Shown: positions 6,166-12,503 of the stretch, piece after piece
How positions within the stretch are numbered: position 1 is the stretch's first letter
How the letters are laid out: each line of letters starts with the position of its first letter
Origin: Oceanospirillaceae bacterium
Lineage (GTDB): Bacteria; Pseudomonadota; Gammaproteobacteria; Pseudomonadales; Balneatricaceae
Reading direction: 5' to 3'
Assembly: GCA_003521845.1 (NCBI GenBank)
Contig: DPHB01000036.1
Span: forward strand, 1-12,503
Length of the DNA: 12,503 bases
Position numbers and translations under genes: made by a program
Notes under the pieces: model-generated
Told to the model about the DNA's origin: nothing
Database searches by the model: none
Seen by the model: the letters and a program-made list of their open reading frames with translations, nothing else

Positions 6166-7260
6166 ATGAAAAGACGTGAGATATTAAAGAAAGGCTTGGT
6201 TGGTCTAGGTGGCGCTGCAGCGGCTTCTACCATTGCAGCACCAGCCATTGCTAAAGATCGCCTTGAAATTGCCATGGTGTCCACTTGGGGACGTGACTTC
6301 CCGGGTCTGGGTACCGGCGCCCAGCGCTTTGCGCAACGCCTGAATGATATGAGTGATGGCCGTATCCAAGTAACTTATTACGCTGCCAATGAGCGTGTGA
6401 AAGCCTTTGACTCCTTTGACGAAGTCGCTTCTGGCAACGCCCAGATGTACCACTCTGCCGAATACTACTGGAAGGGTAAGCATCCAGGTTTTGCTTACTT
6501 TACCGCGGTACCTTTTGGTTTAACTTATACAGAAATGAACGCTTGGATCCGCTTTGGTGGCGGCCAACAATTGTGGGATGAGCTAGGTGCAGATTTTGGT
6601 CTTAAGGGACTAATGTGCGGTAACACGGGTGTACAGATGGGTGGTTGGTTCCGTAAAGAAATCAACTCCGTTGACGACCTGAAAGGCTTGAAGATGCGTA
6701 TGCCAGGCCTTGGTGGTGACGTGCTAGCCAAGCTAGGCGGCTCACCAGTATCCTTACCGGGCGGTCAGATTTATGAAAACCTAATTTCTGGTTCTATTGA
6801 TGCCACCGAGTGGGTAGGCCCATGGAACGATGAAATCATGAAGTTCTATGAAGCGGCCAAGTATTACTACTACCCAGGTATGCATGAGCCAGGTGCCATG
6901 TTGGCGGCCGGTATTAACAAAGAATGGTGGGAGAGCTTAAGTAAAGCTGACCAGGTTATGATCGAAGCGGCTGCGTCCATGGAAAACGACGTCATGATGG
7001 CAGAGTACAACGCCAAGAACGGTGCTGCCTTGAAGCGCTTGGTTAATGACCAAGGTGTTAAGTTACGTCAATTCAATGACGATATTTACGATAGTTTTGC
7101 GGAAGCAGCCGAGGAAGTGTTCGAGGAAGTTCAACAGCACAGCGATTTGGCGTCTCGTATCCACCAGAGCTTTGCTAGCGCTCGTGCCGATATCGGTGCT
7201 TGGGCGGAGATCTCTGATCAAGCTTACCTAACGCAACGTAACCGTGCACTAGGCGGTTAA
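6166..7260 (+). CDS. dctP: TRAP transporter solute-binding protein, TakP-like (2-oxo/2-hydroxy acid type), probably Tat-exported
   Basis: Periplasmic binding protein (364 residues) that captures the substrate and delivers it to the DctQ/DctM membrane subunits. The N-terminus is a twin-arginine signal: KRREILKKG (Arg3-Arg4), a weakly hydrophobic Gly/Ala stretch, and APAIA at 25-29 before the likely cleavage. The mature part follows the TakP pattern: STWGRDFPGLGTGAQRFAQ (39-57), GNTGVQMGGWFRKEI (152-166), LKGLKMRMPG (172-181), ATEWVGPWNDE (213-223) and AAKYYYYPGMHEPG (230-243). These match conserved segments of Rhodobacter TakP, which binds 2-oxo acids such as pyruvate, and of the related Thermus protein that binds calcium lactate. 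The exact ligand is inferred. GGAG at 6154-6157 precedes the ATG. It is the first gene of the operon, separated from dctQ by 98 bases that hold a terminator-like stem, which suits higher expression of the binding protein. Confidence 0.93.
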   Translation: MKRREILKKGLVGLGGAAAASTIAAPAIAKDRLEIAMVSTWGRDFPGLGTGAQRFAQRLNDMSDGRIQVTYYAANERVKAFDSFDEVASGNAQMYHSAEYYWKGKHPGFAYFTAVPFGLTYTEMNAWIRFGGGQQLWDELGADFGLKGLMCGNTGVQMGGWFRKEINSVDDLKGLKMRMPGLGGDVLAKLGGSPVSLPGGQIYENLISGSIDATEWVGPWNDEIMKFYEAAKYYYYPGMHEPGAMLAAGINKEWWESLSKADQVMIEAAASMENDVMMAEYNAKNGAALKRLVNDQGVKLRQFNDDIYDSFAEAAEEVFEEVQQHSDLASRIHQSFASARADIGAWAEISDQAYLTQRNRALGG

Positions 7261-7271
7261 TAGGCAGGAAT

Positions 7272-7331
7272 AACACCCGTTTGGGCTGGTGCTGCTATCA
7301 TGGCGCATGGGCCCACACGGGTTTTGTTGTT
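7272..7331 (+). terminator. Leaky terminator/stabilising stem between dctP and dctQ
   Basis: AACACCCGTTTGGGC (7272-7286) pairs with GCCCACACGGGTTTT (7311-7325), 13 of 15 positions, with an internal T.C mismatch and a 24-base loop. It is followed by TTTTGTTGTTT (7322-7332). It begins 11 bases after the dctP stop. Such a stem would reduce read-through into dctQM, or protect the dctP message, giving more binding protein than permease. The large loop makes it a weaker terminator than the textbook form. Confidence 0.5.
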
Positions 7332-7358
7332 TATCGTTAGCCGCAAAGGTTCGTAATC

Positions 7359-8417
7359 ATGCACTTAACTTCGACTGACGCCAGTTTGCGTACGCTGGCG
7401 TTATTGGTGGTCTATGTCACCACCCTATTTGTTATTAATAATTTTCTTACCCACTGGTGGGGCTGGCCTGGTGCGTTAATTACCTGGCAAAGCCAAGCTG
7501 CTGGTGAGTCGACTCACATGCTTGGTTGGCTACAAATACTGAGTTATCTAGTATCTCCTATTATGGCCTGGGTGCATGTGCAGCGCCGCAGCCAAGATTC
7601 ATACAGCCAATGGGCGCAACGGGTTTCCAATTGGGCCGCTTATAGTATTCGGGTGGCCTTCTGGCTGGTATTGCTTATTGGTTTAGCCGATGCCCTGATT
7701 TCTTTTTTGCGCGTCGAAAGCATGTTGCCCACGTTGACGTCTGAGCAGCTAGCATCAGATTTGGGCAAACCTCATTTTCGCGGCAACTTTGTCCACATTC
7801 CATTAATACTACTTGCTGCCGTGATTGCCTTAAAAAGTCGCGGCCTAGGTTTTACTTGGCTGACTCTAATGGTGGTCATTGCCGAGTTTATGATTGTTAT
7901 CACGCGCTTTATATTTTCTTACGAACAAGCCTTTATGGGTGACCTGGTACGCTTTTGGTACGCGGCCCTGTTCTTGTTTGCCTCGGCCCATACCTTGTTG
8001 GTAGAGGGGCATATCCGTGTGGACGTAGCCTATACGCACTTTAGTGAGCGTACCAAGGCTTGGGTGAATAGCGTCGGTGTACTCGTGTTGGGGTTACCAT
8101 TATGTTGGACTATTTTGTTATTGGGTATGTGGAACAAAGCCAGCAGCATCAACAGCCCCTTGCTGAGTATGGAAGTATCGCAAAGTGGCTACGGTATGTA
8201 CGTAAAGTATTTGATGGTGGGTTTTTTAGCCATTTTTGCTTTTTCCATGGTGTTACAGTTCGCCAGTTACCTACTCAAACATATCGGTGTACTGCGCGGT
8301 GAAAGCAGCGAGTCCCAAGCACACAAGGGCTCGGGTTTTCGCTTAACAGCGGTTGGGGTTGATCGTGGTGGTGACGCTGATGGGTCAAATTCAGCGCAAC
8401 CAAATCAAGGCCATTAA
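7359..8417 (+). CDS. dctQ: TRAP transporter small membrane subunit (DctQ type), enlarged
   Basis: Small integral subunit of the TRAP permease, which forms a complex with DctM in the inner membrane. It has 352 residues, where about 160-220 is usual. Roughly eight hydrophobic segments are seen at about 13-31, 55-74, 90-112, 143-160, 165-187, 193-213, 234-256 and 279-300. The C-terminal half carries the familiar DctQ core: a helix ending RFIFSYEQ, then VRFWYAALFLFASAHTLL and EGHIRVDVAY, and two further helices. The first ~150 residues are an extra membrane region with no recognised domain. The last ~50 residues are hydrophilic (Ser/Gly/Asp-rich). AAAGG at 7345-7349 supports the ATG. Its stop overlaps the dctM ribosome binding site (AAGGAG, 8416-8421), so the two are translationally coupled, 11 bases apart. 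Confidence 0.88.
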   Translation: MHLTSTDASLRTLALLVVYVTTLFVINNFLTHWWGWPGALITWQSQAAGESTHMLGWLQILSYLVSPIMAWVHVQRRSQDSYSQWAQRVSNWAAYSIRVAFWLVLLIGLADALISFLRVESMLPTLTSEQLASDLGKPHFRGNFVHIPLILLAAVIALKSRGLGFTWLTLMVVIAEFMIVITRFIFSYEQAFMGDLVRFWYAALFLFASAHTLLVEGHIRVDVAYTHFSERTKAWVNSVGVLVLGLPLCWTILLLGMWNKASSINSPLLSMEVSQSGYGMYVKYLMVGFLAIFAFSMVLQFASYLLKHIGVLRGESSESQAHKGSGFRLTAVGVDRGGDADGSNSAQPNQGH

Positions 8418-8428
8418 GGAGCCAATAC

Positions 8429-11089
8429 ATGGAAATGTTGTTCTTGGGCCTGTTGGTCCTATTAATGATTATTGCCTTAACGTCAGGCTTCCCTGTGGCG
8501 TTTTCTTTACCCGGTTCGTCCATTATTACCATTGGTATTGCGGCCCTTTGTGGCTGGTTGTTTGCTGATAATCCGGATGCCTACTTTCATGATGGTGGGC
8601 CCGTGCAGTGGCTTAGTGCTGGGGTTACCAATTTTCGCAGCCTGTATTGGGATGTAGAAAGGGACACCCTGATAGCCATCCCATTATTTATCTTTATGGG
8701 TATTATGTTACAGCGCTCTAAGGTGGCCGAAGACTTGTTGGTGACGATGGCGCAGTTGTTTGGCCCCGTGCCAGGTGGCTTGGGTATTTCTGTGGTGTTG
8801 GTCGGTGCCTTGTTGGCGGCTACTACAGGTATTGTGGGCGCTACAGTGATTGCCATGGGTATGATCTCTTTGCCAGCCATGTTGCGTAATAAATATTCGC
8901 ATTCGTTAGCAACGGGCACCATTTGCGCCTCGGGCACCTTGGGTCAGATAATTCCACCGTCTATCGTGTTGATTATTTTAGCTGACCAGTTGAGTAATGC
9001 AGCGGACCAGGCTGGCGCTTTGCGCAAAGCCAATTATCGGGAAATTACCGGTGAATTTTCCATGCCTTCCACTTTGGATATTACCTCAGCCAGTGCTGGT
9101 GATATGTTTATGGGGGCCTTTATTCCGGGGCTGTTGTTGGTGGGTTTGTATATTCTGTACATTCTTATTACGGCTTTGATCAAGCCAGAAAAAGCGCCAC
9201 CAGTGCAATATGATGGCAATTACGACCGTCAGTTTGCTCTCAAGGTGGCTTGGTCATTGTTGCCACCCTTGGCACTTATTTTTGTGGTGTTGGGTTCTAT
9301 TATTCTCGGTATTGCTACGGTTAACCAGGCCGGTGCTGTGGGTGCTGTGGGGGCCATGATCATGGCCGGTTACCGTTTACATGATAAAGAGGAGCGGCGT
9401 TATACGCCTGCCTTGATTGCCATATTAGCGGTTGTGGCGATTGCTATTATTCTGTCTTACTATGATATCAATGTAAAAAGCATCCATACCACTGATGATG
9501 CCATAGGTGTGGCGTTGGCGACTATTGCTGTCGTGGCCCTGTTGATAGGCGTTGCATGGAGCGGTTGGCGAGTATTCAGAACCGAAGACACGTTACATGG
9601 GGTAATGTTGGAGACATCCAAGACCACCTCCATGGTATTTATTATCCTTATTGGTGCGGCCATGCTGACTTCGGCCTTCCGTGCCTTTGGTGGTGAGGAG
9701 TTGGTAAAGGACATGCTGACCAGTTTGCCCGGTGGCTTCTGGATGCAGTTCTTTGTGGTCATGTTGGTGATTTTTATCTTGGGCTTTTTCCTAGACTTTA
9801 TTGAGATTGCCGTGGTGGTGGTGCCGATTGTAGCGCCCATCTTGTTAGCTGACCCATCGGCTAACGTTACGGCAGTATGGTTGGGTGTGATGATTGGTTT
9901 GAATATTCAAACTTCTTTCTTAACCCCACCCTTTGGCTTTGCCCTCTTCTATCTACGTGGTGTGGCCGACAAGGTGGTGAAGACCCTGTCAATTTATAAG
10001 GGCGTAGTACCTTTTATCGGGTTACAGATTTTGGCTTTGGTGATTACCGGCATGATGCCGTCCCTAGTGAATTACCTGCCTAATCGTACTTATTTGACGT
10101 CTGAGTCTGCACCGCCACCAATGAATCCTCGCATTCAACCTTGCTTAGAAGCGGATGTGTTGCAGTACTATGCGGCTAACCAGCAGGTATTGCAGGCGGC
10201 CATTGATACCATGGCCCAGCGTGATATGACGTATTTGCCTGAGGACGTGCGCCAGCTAATGGATACCAGTTTGCAACAAGCAGGTTCGGTATTTAACAAA
10301 GTGCAGGCTATTCATGTGGCGGCGGCCGGTGTTGCAGCCTATACGCCTGACTATGCACCATTGCATAGGGAATCCCGTGCTATCGAAGCTCGTATCCGCC
10401 GTGCGGAGAAAGAGCTGAAGGAACTAGCGGTGCAGATTCGTCGTTTGGACGATACGCCGCAAGAACTTAAGCAGAAGCGCATCATGCAGGATCGCGTAAT
10501 AGAGCTAGAAGTATTAGTTGCTGAATTGCAGGTGACGATAGCGCCGCAATGGTCTGAGGCGCGGGCTGAATATGTTAGCTTAAGCAAAGCCGAAACCAAG
10601 GCGCGTCGCGATTACCGCAGTACTGTGGATGAATCCTATCAAACCATTATTGATATGCGTTTGGTTATTGAGGATGTCGATGCCGTGGTTGCTGCTTTGC
10701 CTGCGGTACAGGCTTTGTATGCTGTCATTGATGGGCAGAAAGCCAAGCCAGCTATGGCTGCGATCAAGGTGCAGGAAAAAGCTTTGGCGGCGCTAGCAGG
10801 CGTCAGCAAGGCCAAGGGCAAGTTGTCAAAGGCACGCCGTGCCTTGAAGGGTAGTAAATACAACCCTGCAAAAGCCCGCGCCTACTTGGATGAAGCGGTA
10901 GCCATGCTTGAGCAGCAAATTGCTTGGCGTCAGCGCGCAGCAATAGACCTGATGCCGGCCTTGGTGACTTATGACCAGGCTATTGCTAGTACTATTGGTT
11001 TACGTTTACAAGAACGCATGCCTTTGGCGCTTGCTAAGTCGGTTTCTGCTTGCATGTCTAATCACAAGGATATATCCTTGCACTTTTAA
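8429..11089 (+). CDS. dctM: TRAP transporter large membrane subunit (DctM type) with a long C-terminal coiled-coil tail
   Basis: Transport subunit that moves the substrate with Na+ (or H+) across the inner membrane. It has 886 residues, about twice the usual ~430. Residues 1-555 form the permease: helices from 2-18, IPLFIFMGIML (84-94), GLGISVVLVGALLAATTGIVG (117-137), ASGTLGQIIPPSIVLIILADQL (167-188), VNQAGAVGAVGAMIMAG (298-314), SMVFIILIGAAML (401-413), LGFFLDFIEIAVVVVPI (451-467) and TSFLTPPFGFALFYLRG (495-511). Within it, about 322-385 is an inserted pair of helices between the two DctM halves, and 189-224 is a further insertion. From about 556 the chain becomes soluble. A Pro-rich linker (SAPPPMNPRIQP) leads to helical, highly charged sequence with heptad-like character, strongest at 646-735, and basic Ala/Lys-rich helices at 770-835. 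I do not recognise this tail. Reading frame and codon use run on smoothly, so it is not a read-through artefact. AAGGAG lies 7 bases before the ATG. Confidence 0.92.
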   Translation: MEMLFLGLLVLLMIIALTSGFPVAFSLPGSSIITIGIAALCGWLFADNPDAYFHDGGPVQWLSAGVTNFRSLYWDVERDTLIAIPLFIFMGIMLQRSKVAEDLLVTMAQLFGPVPGGLGISVVLVGALLAATTGIVGATVIAMGMISLPAMLRNKYSHSLATGTICASGTLGQIIPPSIVLIILADQLSNAADQAGALRKANYREITGEFSMPSTLDITSASAGDMFMGAFIPGLLLVGLYILYILITALIKPEKAPPVQYDGNYDRQFALKVAWSLLPPLALIFVVLGSIILGIATVNQAGAVGAVGAMIMAGYRLHDKEERRYTPALIAILAVVAIAIILSYYDINVKSIHTTDDAIGVALATIAVVALLIGVAWSGWRVFRTEDTLHGVMLETSKTTSMVFIILIGAAMLTSAFRAFGGEELVKDMLTSLPGGFWMQFFVVMLVIFILGFFLDFIEIAVVVVPIVAPILLADPSANVTAVWLGVMIGLNIQTSFLTPPFGFALFYLRGVADKVVKTLSIYKGVVPFIGLQILALVITGMMPSLVNYLPNRTYLTSESAPPPMNPRIQPCLEADVLQYYAANQQVLQAAIDTMAQRDMTYLPEDVRQLMDTSLQQAGSVFNKVQAIHVAAAGVAAYTPDYAPLHRESRAIEARIRRAEKELKELAVQIRRLDDTPQELKQKRIMQDRVIELEVLVAELQVTIAPQWSEARAEYVSLSKAETKARRDYRSTVDESYQTIIDMRLVIEDVDAVVAALPAVQALYAVIDGQKAKPAMAAIKVQEKALAALAGVSKAKGKLSKARRALKGSKYNPAKARAYLDEAVAMLEQQIAWRQRAAIDLMPALVTYDQAIASTIGLRLQERMPLALAKSVSACMSNHKDISLHF
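11065..11080. repeat. Perfect 16-bp palindrome at the end of dctM
   Basis: CAAGGATATATCCTTG is fully self-complementary. It lies within the last codons of dctM (residues 879-884) and 30 bases before the dehydrogenase start. As RNA it could form only a 6-bp stem with a TATA loop followed by CACTTTT, a weak terminator at best. As DNA it could be a dimer-binding site. It may also be chance. Confidence 0.3.
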
Positions 11090-11097
11090 ATAGTTTC

Positions 11098-11102
11098 AAA
11101 GG
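11098..11102 (+). promoter_or_regulatory. Ribosome binding site supporting a TTG start
   Basis: AAAGG lies 8 bases before the TTG at 11111. No ATG or GTG that would keep the complete N-terminus exists between it and the conserved domain, so TTG initiation is supported. Confidence 0.55.
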
Positions 11103-11110
11103 TAACTATC

Positions 11111-12496
11111 TTGTCTGATAATCAACGCGCTGCTGGCTTACAAGAGCTGGCGGCAGTTTTTGCTGACCAATTTACACTTAACCAAAGCACCCGAGATGAA
11201 CATTCCCATGGTGAAAGCTATCCCCATGGCCCCCTTGTAGAGGGTGTTTTGTTTGCTAGTTCTACCGATATGGTGGCGCAAGCGGTGTCGATATGTGCTG
11301 AGTTTGGTATTCCAGTCATTCCCCATGGAGTGGGCTCGTCCCTTGAAGGTCACCTAGTGCCAGTTAACGGTGGTATTAGTATTGATCTGACAGAAATGGC
11401 ACAAGTTTTGGAAGTTAACGGCGAAGACTTTGATTGTTTAGTGCAGGCAGGTGTGAGTCGCGAGCAGTTAAACCACGAGCTACGCCACCAGGGTTTATTC
11501 TTCCCCATAGATCCAGGTGCCAATGCTAGTATTGGTGGCATGTCGGCAACGCGCGCTTCCGGTACCAATGCCGTGCGTTACGGCACCATGAAAGACGTGG
11601 TGATTGGTCTGACAGTGGTTAACGCCCAAGGTCAGGTGCTGCACACGGGTGGCCGCGCCAAAAAGAGTTCCGCAGGCTATGACTTAACGCGCCTGTACGT
11701 AGGTTCTGAAGGTACTCTCGGCATTATTACTGAAATTCGTTTGCGCTTATTTCCAATACCAGAACAAATATCAGCCGCCGTGTGCGCCTTTCCTACTATC
11801 AAGGCCGCTGCCGATACGGTGGTGGAATGCATGCAAATGGGTATACCTCTAGCGCGTGTTGAGCTGCTTGACGAAGTACAGATGCAAGCCTGTATTAACT
11901 ATTCTAAGTTGCAAGGCTTCGATGCAGCACCAACCTTGTTCTTCGAGTTCCATGGTACAGAGTCCAGTGTCGCAGAGCAGATCAGCTTAGTAGAAGAAAT
12001 TAGTGCTGGCCATGGCGGTAGTCTGTTCCGCTGGGCGAAAACCCAAGAAGAACGCAATGAGTTGTGGGCTGCGCGGCATAAGGCTTACTTTGCTGGCATT
12101 AGCTTGCAACCGGGATGGCTAGCTTTATCCACCGATGTTTGTGTGCCTATCTCACGTTTAGCAGAGTGTATTGTTGCAGCAAAAGAATTGGCTACACAGG
12201 AAGGCCTTTTGGCACCCATTGTTGGCCATGTGGGTGATGGTAATTTCCATGTCTTGGTACTGCATGATCCCAATGATCAAGCCATGATCGATCAGGCCAC
12301 CGCCTACGCTAGTAAAGTGGTAGAACTGTCTTTAAGCATGGGCGGTACTTGTACCGGTGAGCATGGCGTTGGTTTACGCAAGAAAAAATATCTGCCCAAG
12401 GAGCTAGGTGCCGAAGCCGTTGCTACCATGGCCGTGATTAAACGTGCCATGGATCCACAAAATATACTCAACCCTGGTAAAATTATTGATATTTAG
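11111..12496 (+). CDS. FAD-binding 2-hydroxy-acid dehydrogenase, D-lactate dehydrogenase (cytochrome)/GlcD-like
   Basis: Single-chain flavoprotein of 461 residues, in the family of yeast Dld1, human LDHD and glycolate oxidase GlcD. Members oxidise D-2-hydroxy acids such as D-lactate to 2-oxo acids and pass electrons to cytochrome c or the quinone pool. The FAD-binding PCMH domain spans about 40-217, with PHGVGSSLEGH (71-81), DPGANASIGGMSATRASGTN (134-153) and GSEGTLGIITEIRL (198-211). The C-terminal oxidase domain (about 220-460) has the catalytic-site segments GHVGDGNFH (372-380) and GGTCTGEHGVG (411-421). It ends in MDPQNILNPGKI. No Fe-S domain or separate GlcE/GlcF-type gene follows within the window. 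The TTG start has a good ribosome site. It lies 21 bases after dctM in the same direction, so it is probably the fourth gene of the TRAP operon, oxidising what the transporter imports. D-lactate is the best guess; glycolate or another 2-hydroxy acid is possible. Confidence 0.9.
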   Translation: MSDNQRAAGLQELAAVFADQFTLNQSTRDEHSHGESYPHGPLVEGVLFASSTDMVAQAVSICAEFGIPVIPHGVGSSLEGHLVPVNGGISIDLTEMAQVLEVNGEDFDCLVQAGVSREQLNHELRHQGLFFPIDPGANASIGGMSATRASGTNAVRYGTMKDVVIGLTVVNAQGQVLHTGGRAKKSSAGYDLTRLYVGSEGTLGIITEIRLRLFPIPEQISAAVCAFPTIKAAADTVVECMQMGIPLARVELLDEVQMQACINYSKLQGFDAAPTLFFEFHGTESSVAEQISLVEEISAGHGGSLFRWAKTQEERNELWAARHKAYFAGISLQPGWLALSTDVCVPISRLAECIVAAKELATQEGLLAPIVGHVGDGNFHVLVLHDPNDQAMIDQATAYASKVVELSLSMGGTCTGEHGVGLRKKKYLPKELGAEAVATMAVIKRAMDPQNILNPGKIIDI

Positions 12497-12503
12497 ATTG
12501 ATA

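Noticed and set aside
8587..8937. 116-codon open frame on the minus strand
   Set aside because: Antisense to conserved DctM motifs (GLGISVV, ATTGIVG), with no ribosome site or family resemblance.
9460..9840. 126-codon open frame on the minus strand
   Set aside because: It lies wholly antisense to the membrane domain of dctM, is Thr/Ile/Ala-rich with no recognisable motif, and is explained by the codon bias of the opposite strand.
10094..11089. C-terminal part of dctM as a separate gene joined by a sequencing frameshift or read-through
   Set aside because: The frame is continuous from 8429 with no internal stop, no ribosome site precedes the tail, and a proline linker joins the parts smoothly.

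Overview
The window reads as chromosomal DNA of a Gram-negative gammaproteobacterium, probably marine or aquatic. UvrD is very close to the enterobacterial protein from its first residues. A psiE-like gene, a pip-dtd pair and a Tat-exported TRAP binding protein fit the same picture, and base composition looks close to 50% GC by eye. I cannot name the genus. No phage, plasmid, CRISPR, rRNA or tRNA genes were found. The only repeats seen are short palindromic ones between genes.

Left part (1-2039). A decayed M24-family metallopeptidase gene runs leftward out of the window. It carries a one-base frameshift and a second lesion that removes the middle of the protein. Divergent from it, and 99 bases away, lies a rightward pair: prolyl iminopeptidase (pip) and D-aminoacyl-tRNA deacylase (dtd).

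Middle part (2036-5893, all leftward). A four-helix PsiE-family membrane protein converges on dtd, with their stop codons sharing one CTAG. Upstream of it is an exported metallo-beta-lactamase-fold protein that lacks the first two histidines of the canonical metal motif. A terminator-like hairpin separates these two. Next comes uvrD, followed on its 3' side by a REP-like palindromic cluster.

Right part (6166-12496, all rightward). This is an apparent four-gene operon: a TakP-like, probably Tat-exported TRAP solute-binding protein (dctP), an enlarged small membrane subunit (dctQ), a strongly enlarged large membrane subunit (dctM), and an FAD-dependent D-lactate dehydrogenase/glycolate-oxidase-type enzyme. 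Binding proteins of the TakP group bind 2-oxo acids or lactate, so the simplest model is uptake of a 2-hydroxy or 2-oxo acid coupled to its oxidation into the respiratory chain. The substrate is inferred.

The most unusual object is dctM. It encodes 886 residues where roughly 430 is usual: a transporter domain with a two-helix insertion plus a soluble, charged, coiled-coil-rich tail of about 330 residues that I cannot assign to a family. The rest of the window is ordinary housekeeping and accessory content. I found no clear multi-gene undescribed system beyond this enlarged transporter-oxidase operon.
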